From NCBI RefSeq assembly GCF_004153165.1, contig NZ_SEMD01000004.1:124001-188000 (forward strand): a stretch of DNA of 64,000 nt, written 5' to 3'. Made by a program: the position numbers and the translations under genes. The notes under the pieces were generated by a model that was given only the letters and a program-made list of their open reading frames with translations, was not told where the DNA came from and ran no database searches. This DNA comes from Sporolactobacillus sp. THM7-4 (GTDB lineage Bacteria; Bacillota; Bacilli; Bacillales; Sporolactobacillaceae). Below, one piece after another: positions 18,225 to 26,398 of the stretch (position 1 is its first letter; each line of letters begins with the position of its first letter).

Positions 18225-20099
18225 GTGGATCAGCCTTCCGTCTATTTTAATTCATGGTCTGAGAAATACCGCCGTCCGTTCGGGAGCATCCGCATCGGGG
18301 CAAGTGTATGGTTTACCGTGCGAGTTAATCTGCAACAGGTCATAAAGGTCACTCTGGTTATCCAGAAAGACGGAGAAGCCTTTCAGGAGTTCCAGATGAC
18401 CCCCGGCACCTCCTGCGCCCGATGTTATAAGCTTGAGTTTCGTACCGACGGCGAAAGCGGTCTGTACTTCTATCATTTTAAAATTGAGTATAAAGATCAG
18501 GACGGGCAGAACAAAATCATCTATTACGGAAAGGCCGGGGACGGCTTCGGCGGTCAGGGAGAGGTCGTCTATGATATGCCGGCTGTCCGCCAATACCAAC
18601 TGACCTGTTACGATCATCCCGATCCTGCTCCTGACTGGTATTTGCATGGTGTCGTCTATCATATATTTGTCGATCGCTTCAAAAATGGGAACCGGCACGG
18701 CACGGTTCTGAACCCAAAGAAAAACTCATTTATTTATGCCACCGAGTCTGATACACCTTATTACATCCGTGACAAGAACGAAGAAATCGCTCGATGGGAT
18801 TTTTTTGGCGGAAATCTGCAAGGGATAATCGTTAAGCTGCCTTATTTGCATCGTTTGGGTGTCACCGTCCTCTATTTAAGTCCGATATTTGAAGCGAGAA
18901 GCAATCATAAGTATGATACGGCCGACTATCGCCGGATCGATCCGATGTTCGGCGAGATAAAAACATTTCAGAAACTGATCGCCAAAGCCGGCAGATTGGG
19001 CATCCACATTATTCTTGACGGAGTGTTCAATCACGTCGGTGCAGACAGCCGATATTTTAACCGGTTTAAAACATATGGCGACGGCGGAGCTTATCATGAT
19101 CCTCACTCGCCGTATTTTAACTGGTTTACTTTTCGTCATTATCCAGATGATTATGACTGCTGGTGGAATGTCCGCGACTTGCCGACTGTTAACAAAGACA
19201 ATCCGATGTATCAGGATTTTATCTATCGTTCTCCAAACAGCATTATACACATGTGGATGGATATGGGGATCGGTGGATGGCGTCTGGATGTTGCGGACGA
19301 GCTCCCGGACGAATTTATCAGGGGCATTCGATCTGCGGTTGACCAGCACAATAAGAAAAACGAAGGAAAAGTAGTGATCGGAGAAGTATGGGAAGATGCG
19401 TCCAATAAAGTCGCTTACGGGAAGCGCCGTCATTATCTGGAGGGCGGAATATTGCACGGGGTCATGAATTATCCGTTCCGGTCACTCATTATTAATCTGC
19501 TGCTGGAGCGAACTCCTGCTATTGAAGCTGTCCGGGCGAGTCTCACGCTGAAATCCAACTATCCGCCTGAAGCTTTTCGGGCGAATCTGAATAATATCGG
19601 CACGCATGACACAGAACGGATCCTGACCGTACTGAACGGAGACGAGCAAAAGATGCGTCTTGCAATCTGGCTGCTGATGACCCTGCCGGGAGTTCCCTGC
19701 ATTTATTATGGAGATGAGGCGGGTCTTACTGGAGGAAAGGATCCGGATAACCGGCGCTTTTTTCCCTGGGGACGTGAAAACAAAACGATTGAGGCTTCTT
19801 TTCGCGCGGCTGTTCAAGCAAGAAGAAGCAACAGGGACCTTGTGGACGGTGATTATTTACCCTTTTCAGCAGGGAGGCTGTTTGGCTTTATTCGTTATTG
19901 TTCGGAAGACTCATTTACGATTATTATTGTCAATCCAACGCCGGATCAGGTGGCGATCGACTTAAAGGCGATTACTGATCCAACCGGAGAGGAACAGATC
20001 AGTAAAATGGTCGGCGAGCTTTTCGCAGAGGGTACAGAAATTGCCCCGGTGGATTTCATATTAAAAATAAAGGAAAAAGACCAGTTGACGTACCGTTGA
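18225..20099 (+). CDS. GH13 neopullulanase/cyclomaltodextrinase-type alpha-glucan hydrolase
   Basis: 624 residues. An N-terminal CBM34-like beta domain (about 1-135) precedes a GH13 barrel with DGVFNHVG (region I), GWRLDVADE carrying the nucleophile Asp, GEVWED carrying the acid Glu, and IGTHDTERI (region IV). The Y-H-I-F-V-D-R-F opening of the barrel is typical of subfamily GH13_20 enzymes, which hydrolyse maltodextrins, cyclodextrins or pullulan. No signal peptide is seen, so it should act inside the cell on limit dextrins left by GlgP. The GTG at 18225 follows AAGGGGG. It ends the operon. Lactobacilli have a similarly placed amylase gene after glgP. Confidence 0.88.
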   Translation: MDQPSVYFNSWSEKYRRPFGSIRIGASVWFTVRVNLQQVIKVTLVIQKDGEAFQEFQMTPGTSCARCYKLEFRTDGESGLYFYHFKIEYKDQDGQNKIIYYGKAGDGFGGQGEVVYDMPAVRQYQLTCYDHPDPAPDWYLHGVVYHIFVDRFKNGNRHGTVLNPKKNSFIYATESDTPYYIRDKNEEIARWDFFGGNLQGIIVKLPYLHRLGVTVLYLSPIFEARSNHKYDTADYRRIDPMFGEIKTFQKLIAKAGRLGIHIILDGVFNHVGADSRYFNRFKTYGDGGAYHDPHSPYFNWFTFRHYPDDYDCWWNVRDLPTVNKDNPMYQDFIYRSPNSIIHMWMDMGIGGWRLDVADELPDEFIRGIRSAVDQHNKKNEGKVVIGEVWEDASNKVAYGKRRHYLEGGILHGVMNYPFRSLIINLLLERTPAIEAVRASLTLKSNYPPEAFRANLNNIGTHDTERILTVLNGDEQKMRLAIWLLMTLPGVPCIYYGDEAGLTGGKDPDNRRFFPWGRENKTIEASFRAAVQARRSNRDLVDGDYLPFSAGRLFGFIRYCSEDSFTIIIVNPTPDQVAIDLKAITDPTGEEQISKMVGELFAEGTEIAPVDFILKIKEKDQLTYR

Positions 20100-20117
20100 T
20101 GACGGTTCGTTTTTTTT
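20089..20117 (+). terminator. Terminator of the glycogen operon
   Basis: ACCGT (20092-20096) pairs with ACGGT (20102-20106), followed by TCG and eight T. The stem overlaps the stop codon of the GH13 gene. Confidence 0.65.
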
Positions 20118-20229
20118 ATGCCGTACTGTAAAACATTATCCTGTTCTGACGGGAAGAGCTCAGGCTGCCGGGCGGACCACCCGCGAAAAGCGTTCAGCGG
20201 AAATCAACACCCGGGTTTAACAGAATCTC

Positions 20230-20268
20230 AAAAAAAGACGGGTAAAGCCATATTCCTCTTTAACCGTC
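20230..20268 (-). terminator. Terminator of the threonine aldolase gene
   Basis: Read on the minus strand, GACGGTTAAAG (20258-20268) pairs with CTTTACCCGTC (20237-20247), with one G-T or mismatch position, and is followed by a run of seven T (20230-20236). Confidence 0.7.
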
Positions 20269-20282
20269 CCTATATCAGAGAA

Positions 20283-21308
20283 TCAGCAGGTTTTCCATCC
20301 GTTCAGGAGATGATTCATCACTTCTACGGTTTTTGAGATATCTTCAGAATGAATATTCCGGTCAGTGACGAAACGGATTGTCCGGCTGTCAAGCATGAGG
20401 ACAAGGATACCTGCTTTTTTAAGTTCGTCAGTGATTTTTTCGGCTGAGAGCTTAGGATGCGACGGATGAACGAGAACGATGTTCGTCTGGACAAGGGACA
20501 AATCAACATTCAGGTCAGGCAGCTGCGCCAGGCCCTGAGCAAGTTTCTTTGCAAGTAAGTGGTCTTCCGCAAGTCTCGGTATCATTTTTTTCAGACCGAC
20601 ATAGCCCGGTGCGGCAATGATTCCGGCCTGAGGCATGCCTGAACCCATTCTTTTTCTCCAGTTTCTCGCCTTTTTAATCGTCTGTTCTGGTCCGGCGAGG
20701 ATTGCCCCGGTTGGTGCACACAGTCCCTTGCAAAGACAAACGACTACGGTATCGGCGTACCGGGCGAATTCCCGAAGCGGTATTTTGGTTGCAACTGAAG
20801 CATTGAACAGACGGGCGCCATCGAGATGGACTCGGCCGCCTTTTTTCCTGATCTGCTCATACACCTTTTTCATTTCTGATAATGGAAGAATCGTCCCACC
20901 ATGCCTGTTATGGGTGTTTTCAAGACAGAAAACACTGTTCGGAGTTGTGCATGAGGCTTCAAGATCGGTATCCTTGATTTCCATACCGTTTCCTGACAGG
21001 TAAGTATGAAATCGTGCCCTGGGGAACAAGAATGTTGTGTAATCGTGAGTTGCGATATGGGAATGCTCCTCTATCCAGATGTCTGATTCCGGAGCAGCTG
21101 TACTGAGGAGTGCCAGCTGATTGCCGAGCGTTGCTGTTGTGGTCAGGAGCGCAGCTTCTTTGCCAAGCATTTCTGCAGCCGTTTTTTCCAGAAGATTAAC
21201 TGTCGGATCCTCTCCATAATAGTCATCCCCTAAAACCGCTTCGTACATGGCCTGTCTCATTTCTTCCGTCGGCTGCGTGCCTGAATCCGTTCGGAAATCG
21301 ATCGTCAT
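20283..21308 (-). CDS. ltaE: Low-specificity L-threonine aldolase
   Basis: 341 residues, PLP fold type I beta-eliminating lyase family. It begins T-I-D-F-R-T-D-S-G-T-Q-P-T-x-E-M, contains H-L-D-G-A-R-L-F-N-A with the PLP-contact Asp and Arg, and carries the PLP lysine in VVCLCKGLCAPTGAILAG. It cleaves L-threonine or L-allo-threonine to glycine and acetaldehyde. AAGGGG precedes the ATG at 21306-21308. Transcribed leftward, it is convergent with the glycogen operon and divergent from the dehydrogenase gene. Usual LtaE proteins have S-K-G-L where this one has C-K-G-L; the lysine itself is kept. Confidence 0.88.
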   Translation of the reverse strand: MTIDFRTDSGTQPTEEMRQAMYEAVLGDDYYGEDPTVNLLEKTAAEMLGKEAALLTTTATLGNQLALLSTAAPESDIWIEEHSHIATHDYTTFLFPRARFHTYLSGNGMEIKDTDLEASCTTPNSVFCLENTHNRHGGTILPLSEMKKVYEQIRKKGGRVHLDGARLFNASVATKIPLREFARYADTVVVCLCKGLCAPTGAILAGPEQTIKKARNWRKRMGSGMPQAGIIAAPGYVGLKKMIPRLAEDHLLAKKLAQGLAQLPDLNVDLSLVQTNIVLVHPSHPKLSAEKITDELKKAGILVLMLDSRTIRFVTDRNIHSEDISKTVEVMNHLLNGWKTC

Positions 21309-21496
21309 GAATAATAAACCCCTTCTGCCGAAAAATTGAATAAAATCGATCAGTTATTAGTTATTCTACCATAAATTCGAAACAAAAATAAAGAAAAGTT
21401 AAGATGACCAAACGTGTTTAAAATGCCAAAATTTGTGCGAAAAACAGACAAATTCTGTGCTATTATGAGTATAATTGAGAGATAAGAGGCGAGAAA

Positions 21497-22456
21497 ATGA
21501 AGAACAATAAGCTTGTTATTGTCGGTGTCGGTCATGTCGGTTCCCAGGTGCTGACAGATGCCCTTGCGCTAAATATATTTGCGGAAATTGCCGTCATTGA
21601 TCTGGATAAAGAGAAAGCAAAGGGCGAGGCTCTGGACAACAGTCACATTACTCCATTTACATATTGCGCGAATACGGAACTTTATGCGGCGGATTATGAT
21701 ACATGTAAAGATGCGGATGTCATTATCGTTGCCGCGGGACCAAGCGTTCAAAAAGATGCGCAATTTACAGACCGGGGAAGCCTGATTGGAAAAAATGTGG
21801 CTGTGATTAAAGAAGTGATGACCGGGATCAGTAAATATACAAAGGACGCAGTGATTATTTTTATTACGAATCCGCTCGATTCGATGGTTTATCTTGCGGG
21901 TAACTTTTTTGATTACCCGCAGAATCAGATTTTCGGGACGGGAACGTGTCTTGATTCCGCCCGCTTTCGAAAAATTGTCGCCAATAAATATGGTGTCGAT
22001 CCGAAAAGTGTCCACGGATATATGCTCGGGGAACACGGCAGCGCGGCGTTTCCGGCATGGAGCCTGCTCAATATTGAGGGAATCGGTACAGATCGCCTCG
22101 ATGACTATTTTTCGCCGGAGACTCCCCTTGATAAAGATCAGATAGCAGCGCAGGTAGTCAAAACCGGTTTTGATATTCTGCACCTTAAAGGCTGGACAAA
22201 CTCCGGCGTGGCCATGGCTGCCTGTACACTCGCGAGGGCGGTCATGCTTGATGAACACAGTATATTCCCTGTTTCGACCACTCTGAACGGCGAATATGGT
22301 CTCAATGATGTAGCGCTCAGTCTTCCGTGCGTGGTTGGGCGCCGCGGGATGGAAAAACGGCTGGCTGTTCCTCTGGATGAAGAGGAACTGGCCAAATTAC
22401 AGGAAGCAGCTTCGAGTATCCGGGGCACGATGAAAAAGGGCGGGCTGACTCAGTGA
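21497..22456 (+). CDS. L-lactate/L-2-hydroxyacid dehydrogenase family protein
   Basis: 319 residues. The Rossmann motif GVGHVGS is at about 10-16, and the catalytic parts L-D-S-A-R-F-R (Asp/Arg pair) and GEHGSAAFPAWS (catalytic His) are intact. The substrate-specificity loop reads AGPSVQKDAQFTDRGSLIGKN, about two residues longer than the usual A-G-x-x-Q-x-x-G-E-T-R. Its Arg is kept, but the lactate-specific Gln context is changed. That points to an L-2-hydroxyisocaproate-type or other L-2-hydroxyacid dehydrogenase rather than the main lactate dehydrogenase; this is an inference. AGAGGCGAG precedes the ATG at 21497. It is monocistronic, with an inverted repeat (21430-21454) upstream. Confidence 0.8.
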   Translation: MKNNKLVIVGVGHVGSQVLTDALALNIFAEIAVIDLDKEKAKGEALDNSHITPFTYCANTELYAADYDTCKDADVIIVAAGPSVQKDAQFTDRGSLIGKNVAVIKEVMTGISKYTKDAVIIFITNPLDSMVYLAGNFFDYPQNQIFGTGTCLDSARFRKIVANKYGVDPKSVHGYMLGEHGSAAFPAWSLLNIEGIGTDRLDDYFSPETPLDKDQIAAQVVKTGFDILHLKGWTNSGVAMAACTLARAVMLDEHSIFPVSTTLNGEYGLNDVALSLPCVVGRRGMEKRLAVPLDEEELAKLQEAASSIRGTMKKGGLTQ

Positions 22457-22625
22457 AGGTTCCCGATTATCCGGATCGATTTTGATACGTCTTTGATGAT
22501 CCATTGATTCAAAATTGAGACATCCGATCCCGGAAAATTGCAGAATAAGATTAAAATATTTTTCTAATTGTAAAAATATCTGAGTTTATTTGTGTTATCA
22601 TAGGAATACACGAAAAGTAAGACAA

Positions 22626-22649
22626 GTCTGGTTCAGAGACCCACCAGAC
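22626..22649 (+). other. Hairpin in the ilvE leader
   Basis: GTCTGGT (22626-22632) pairs with ACCAGAC (22643-22649). It is followed by AGAATTTT, which is too weak to call a terminator. I see no T-box motif. Confidence 0.3.
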
Positions 22650-22710
22650 AGAATTTTGCTATCATTAATTTTTATCAGATTCATTTAAAAAGGAATGAGG
22701 AGGAGTTTAC

Positions 22711-23643
22711 ATGTCTGAGTCTTATGTATTTTATCAGGGAAAGGTCGTAAAAGAAGACGAAGTTAAAATCAGTGTACGCAGTAAAGCGTTCAACTACGGG
22801 CTTGGGGTTTTCGAGGGAATCCGCGCGTATTGGGACGAAGAAAATGAACAGCTTTACGGATTCAAAATGAAAGAACACTATAAAAGACTGAAACAGTCCG
22901 CAAAAACAGTCAATTTAAATTTTGATCTGACGATTGATCAACTGATTCAGGGTACTGTTGAACTGCTTAAGAAGAACAACTGCAGGCAAACGACCTATAT
23001 CCGCCCGATTGTCTATAATGATGCACCTGATATTTCGCCTGCACTCGACAAACCGGATGTGAAGGTTGTTATTTATACTCAGCCACTGAACAAATATGCC
23101 GGAAAGCCAGAACTGAGTGTCGGCGTGACTTCCTGGAGAAGGCTGACAGACAACCAGCTGCCCCCACGTACTAAAGCGACGGCGGCTTATCTGAACTCAG
23201 CACTTGCCGCTCTCGAAACGAAGCAGGCAGGCTTTGACGAAGCGATCTTCCTGACGGACGCCAATCACGTGTGTGAAGGATCAGGCGAAAATGTTTTCCT
23301 GTACAAAAAAGGAAAACTGATCACACCGCCGCCATCTGATAACATACTCGAAGGGATCACACGCGATCTTGTAATGAAGCTGGCGAAAGAGGAACTGGGT
23401 ATTGAAGTTGTCGAACGGAGCGTCGCGAGAACAGAACTCTACGCTGCGGATGAAGTCTTCTTCAGCGGAACAGCGATGGAAGTCACCCCGATCGTTGCTG
23501 TCGATCACCGCACAGTCGGCACGGGACATGAAGGCGAACTGTGCAAAAAGATAAAAGAACTGTTCTTTGACATCACGATTGGGCGTAATCCGAAATATGC
23601 CGACAGCTGTACGCCGGTTTATGAAGAATCCAAAGCGTTTTAA
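22711..23643 (+). CDS. ilvE: Branched-chain amino acid aminotransferase
   Basis: 310 residues, PLP fold type IV. Visible are F-N-Y-G-L-G-V-F-E-G-I-R-A-Y-W near residue 29, the PLP lysine within PPRTKATAAYLNSALA (about residue 156), the phosphate-contact E-G-S-G-E-N-V-F, and E-V-F-F-S-G-T-A-M-E-V-T-P. It interconverts leucine, isoleucine and valine with their 2-keto acids. GAGGAGGAG at 22697-22705 precedes the ATG at 22711. It stands alone with a leader of about 250 bp and a strong terminator. A branched-chain amino acid importer lies 14 kb downstream. Confidence 0.94.
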   Translation: MSESYVFYQGKVVKEDEVKISVRSKAFNYGLGVFEGIRAYWDEENEQLYGFKMKEHYKRLKQSAKTVNLNFDLTIDQLIQGTVELLKKNNCRQTTYIRPIVYNDAPDISPALDKPDVKVVIYTQPLNKYAGKPELSVGVTSWRRLTDNQLPPRTKATAAYLNSALAALETKQAGFDEAIFLTDANHVCEGSGENVFLYKKGKLITPPPSDNILEGITRDLVMKLAKEELGIEVVERSVARTELYAADEVFFSGTAMEVTPIVAVDHRTVGTGHEGELCKKIKELFFDITIGRNPKYADSCTPVYEESKAF

Positions 23644-23674
23644 CGTCCGAAGAAATTGAATAAGGCCATTAACC

Positions 23675-23728
23675 GGTAAAAAGGACCGGGCGGAGGATTA
23701 CTTCGCCGGGGTCCTTTTTACCTTTTTT
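23675..23728 (+). terminator. Strong terminator after ilvE
   Basis: GGTAAAAAGGACC (23675-23687) pairs with GGTCCTTTTTACC (23710-23722), with additional inner pairing, followed by a T-rich run. Confidence 0.85.
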
Positions 23729-24008
23729 GTTTTTTTAATGGACAGACCGGTTTACCGTTTCGGGGTATGAAAAGGATATGCAAAGTTTTCCAAAGCAAAT
23801 TTAACCTGCCGAACAGGAATGAAAATGAAACATACTTGGACAGAATGCGTAATAAGTGTTAGAGTTATTTAATTGAGGCGCCATGCCCTGAACCCGTTTG
23901 CCTGGAAACAGGGAAGAGCTTAATGGCCATCAGGGAATCGCTACTACTTGAGTTTCTTTATTGAAATAGTGTTTTGCTGTTTGTCTTAAAAAAGGAGAGA
24001 ATGCGCGA
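23729..24008 (+). other. Upstream region of plsX
   Basis: This region has no gene. A weak promoter candidate is TTGGAC (23836-23841) with TAGAGT (23860-23865) at 18-bp spacing. I found no convincing FapR operator, although plsX is a FapR target in Bacillus. Confidence 0.35.
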
Positions 24009-25022
24009 ATGAGAATAGCAATTGATGCGATGGGCGGAGATCACGCACCGGAAGCCATTGTCGAAGGAACGATCAAAGCGGCCGGGACCTTCCCGGATTT
24101 ACAGTTCGTTCTCGTGGGTGACAGGGAAAAATTAGCTCCCCTTGTCGGTGAACAGAGCAGAATAGATATTCTTCATACAACGGAAAAAATTGAGGGAACC
24201 GATGCACCCGTTCAGGCAGTTCGCCGTAAAAAACAGGCGTCGATGGTGCTGGCGGTTCAGGAGGTCAGAGAAGGCCGGTGCGCAGCGGCGATTTCTGCCG
24301 GCAACACGGGCGCCCTGATGGCTTCCGGGCTGTTTGGTGTCGGCCGCATCAAAGGTATTGATCGTCCGGCTCTTGCTCCGACGCTGCCGACTATTGATGA
24401 AAATAAAGGTTTTTTATTTCTCGATGTCGGTGCCAATGCTGAAACGAAACCTGAAAACCTGCTTCAGTATGCGACGATGGGTTCCATTTATGCTGAGAAA
24501 GTCATGCACCGTTCGAATCCGCGGATCGGTTTGCTGAATATCGGCGAGGAACCCGGTAAGGGTAACGAGCTGGTGAAAAAGGCCTATCAGTTACTTTCTG
24601 AAGCGCCCATTCATTTTATCGGTAATGTTGAGTCCCGGGAATTGCTCCAGGGACCAGCCGATGTTATTGTGGCAGACGGTTTTTCGGGTAACCTGGTTCT
24701 GAAAAGCATTGAGGGAACGGCTATGTCACTTTTCGGGATATTAAAGGATACACTTGGCGGATCGTTATATACGAAAGTATTGACCGGGCTTATGTATGGA
24801 AAATTAAAAAACATCAAAAAACGGATGGATTACTCGGCCTACGGGGGTGCACTTCTGTTTGGACTCTCCGCGCCGATTATAAAAGTGCATGGAGCAGCGA
24901 AGAGTGAAGCCATATTCGCTGCAGTCAGGCAGGCCAAAGTCCTTGTTGAGGAAGATGTCGTCAGCATTATTGAACAAACCATCCACGATGTGGATCATAC
25001 CTGGCTAAACCGAAAAATCTGA
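24009..25022 (+). CDS. plsX: Phosphate acyltransferase PlsX
   Basis: 337 residues. It begins [14 protein letters not shown], and contains [11 protein letters not shown] and [15 protein letters not shown], all typical of PlsX. It converts acyl-ACP to acyl-phosphate for the first step of phospholipid synthesis with PlsY. AAAGGAGAGA at 23991-24000 precedes the ATG at 24009. In most Bacillales plsX lies in fapR-plsX-fabD-fabG-acpP. Here it stands between ilvE and metA with none of those neighbours, so it is either relocated or a second copy. The sequence looks full length and functional. Confidence 0.95.
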   Translation: MRIAIDAMGGDHAPEAIVEGTIKAAGTFPDLQFVLVGDREKLAPLVGEQSRIDILHTTEKIEGTDAPVQAVRRKKQASMVLAVQEVREGRCAAAISAGNTGALMASGLFGVGRIKGIDRPALAPTLPTIDENKGFLFLDVGANAETKPENLLQYATMGSIYAEKVMHRSNPRIGLLNIGEEPGKGNELVKKAYQLLSEAPIHFIGNVESRELLQGPADVIVADGFSGNLVLKSIEGTAMSLFGILKDTLGGSLYTKVLTGLMYGKLKNIKKRMDYSAYGGALLFGLSAPIIKVHGAAKSEAIFAAVRQAKVLVEEDVVSIIEQTIHDVDHTWLNRKI

Positions 25023-25066
25023 TCTCTGAAAACCAAAGTTTAATATGAATCAATAACTGACAGGAA

Positions 25067-25104
25067 CCCGAATGACTTGTTAAAACATGTCTTTCGGGCT
25101 TTTT
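25067..25104 (+). terminator. Terminator after plsX
   Basis: CCCGAA (25067-25072) pairs with TTCGGG (25093-25098), with further GAC/GTC pairing inside, followed by CTTTTTG. Confidence 0.7.
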
Positions 25105-25161
25105 GTATAGAATTATAGATCGCCAGCCTGAGAAAACCCGGCAATGGATTGCTGACGCCGT

Positions 25162-26070
25162 TTATTCCCAGCTGTAAGGTGTTTCCTGATAGACATAATA
25201 ATTCAGCCAGTTAGAGAATAAAAGGTGCGCATGAGATCGCCAGCGGTTGACCGGTTTATCTGACGGATCGTCGTTCGGAAAATAGTGCTGCGGTATATGA
25301 GGATGGACACCCTTTTTCATATCACGGTTGTATTCTACGGACAGTGTTTCAGAATCGTATTCAAGATGACCGGTGACCATAATCTGTTTTCCGCCGTTGG
25401 CCAGAAGAATAAACGGTCCTGCCTCTTTCGAAGAGGAAAGAAGTTTAACCTCTGGATGGTTTGCGAGCGCTTCCTGGTCGAGGCCGGTATAGCGCGAATG
25501 CGGTGCGAAATAAACGTCATCAAATCCGCGGAGCAGTTTTTCGGTTCTGTCGTTCAGCGTATGGCTGAAGACTCCTGAAATTTTTTCCGGCAAAAGGACC
25601 TTATTGATGCCGAAGTGATAGTAGAGAGCCGCCTGCGCACCCCAGCAAATGTGCAGGGTAGAAGTTACCGAAGATTTTGACCACTCCATGATTTCTTTCA
25701 GTTCATTCCAATAATCCACTTCGGTAAAAGGGATTTGTTCTACTGGCGCACCTGTAATGATCAGACCGTCAAACTTTTTGTGGCAGATTTCACTGAAGAC
25801 TGTATAAAACTGTTCGAGATGCAAATGGCTCGTATGTCTGGATTCATGAGTCGCTGTCCTCATGAATGAAACATTGACCTGAAGGGGGGTGTTTCCGAGA
25901 AGACGAAGAAGCTGAGCTTCCTCCATTTGCTTCTCGGGCATTAAGTTGAGAATCAATATATTAAGCGGACGGATATCCTGGCTCAGTGCCCGATCCTCGT
26001 CCATAACAAAGATGTTTTCATTTTCAAGAATTTCTCTTGCTGGTAGTAATCTTGGTATTTTAATAGGCAT
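25162..26070 (-). CDS. metA: Homoserine O-acetyltransferase (MetA family)
   Basis: 302 residues. The nucleophile is Cys142 in [15 protein letters not shown]; the catalytic His and Glu lie in GHLEYDSE. Residue 111 is Glu (GAPVEQ). In this family Glu111 is associated with acetyl-CoA use and Gly111 with succinyl-CoA, so despite the MetA fold the enzyme is predicted to make O-acetylhomoserine for methionine synthesis. The ATG is at 26068-26070, preceded on the minus strand by GAGGAGAA. It is read leftward, divergent from the chemoreceptor. No SAM riboswitch is visible in front of it, unlike the sulfate operon 2.6 kb away. Confidence 0.93.
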   Translation of the reverse strand: MPIKIPRLLPAREILENENIFVMDEDRALSQDIRPLNILILNLMPEKQMEEAQLLRLLGNTPLQVNVSFMRTATHESRHTSHLHLEQFYTVFSEICHKKFDGLIITGAPVEQIPFTEVDYWNELKEIMEWSKSSVTSTLHICWGAQAALYYHFGINKVLLPEKISGVFSHTLNDRTEKLLRGFDDVYFAPHSRYTGLDQEALANHPEVKLLSSSKEAGPFILLANGGKQIMVTGHLEYDSETLSVEYNRDMKKGVHPHIPQHYFPNDDPSDKPVNRWRSHAHLLFSNWLNYYVYQETPYSWE

Positions 26071-26398
26071 ATGAATCAGTTCTCCTCAGGATTAACTTGG
26101 TATTTCGCATTATAATCTACTTTTTTATGGCTGCTCGTCTTCCTTATCGACGTCGAGTGCTGATTGATATCTATTTTAACATAAAAACAATGCTGAGTTG
26201 TCTGATTTTAGACGCTGAATAATATTCCGGCAAATTCCAACATCCGATCCTGGCCTGCCTGAGACTTTTTTCCTTATTTTTTCCAAAAAGAAACAAAAAA
26301 TGGCACACAAAGACTAAGTATTAGATTATAATGAATATTAAAATGGCTGTAAATACCAGGGTAAATAGTGCCAGTGCTATGGGCGCGGGGGGAATGAC
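26071..26398. other. Divergent intergenic region between metA and the chemoreceptor gene
   Basis: The 328 bp is A/T-rich. A plus-strand TATAAT near 26325 and a minus-strand TATAAT near 26110 are possible -10 boxes without good -35 partners. I see no gene, riboswitch or repeat. Confidence 0.4.

Noticed and set aside
20118-20336. 72-residue open frame after the glycogen operon
   Set aside because: It overlaps the threonine aldolase 3' end and its terminator, and lacks a ribosome site.
21430-21454. Inverted repeat AATTTGT-11-ACAAATT before the 2-hydroxyacid dehydrogenase as a Rex site
   Set aside because: Rex sites need TTGTG and CACAA arms with shorter spacing; the match is poor.
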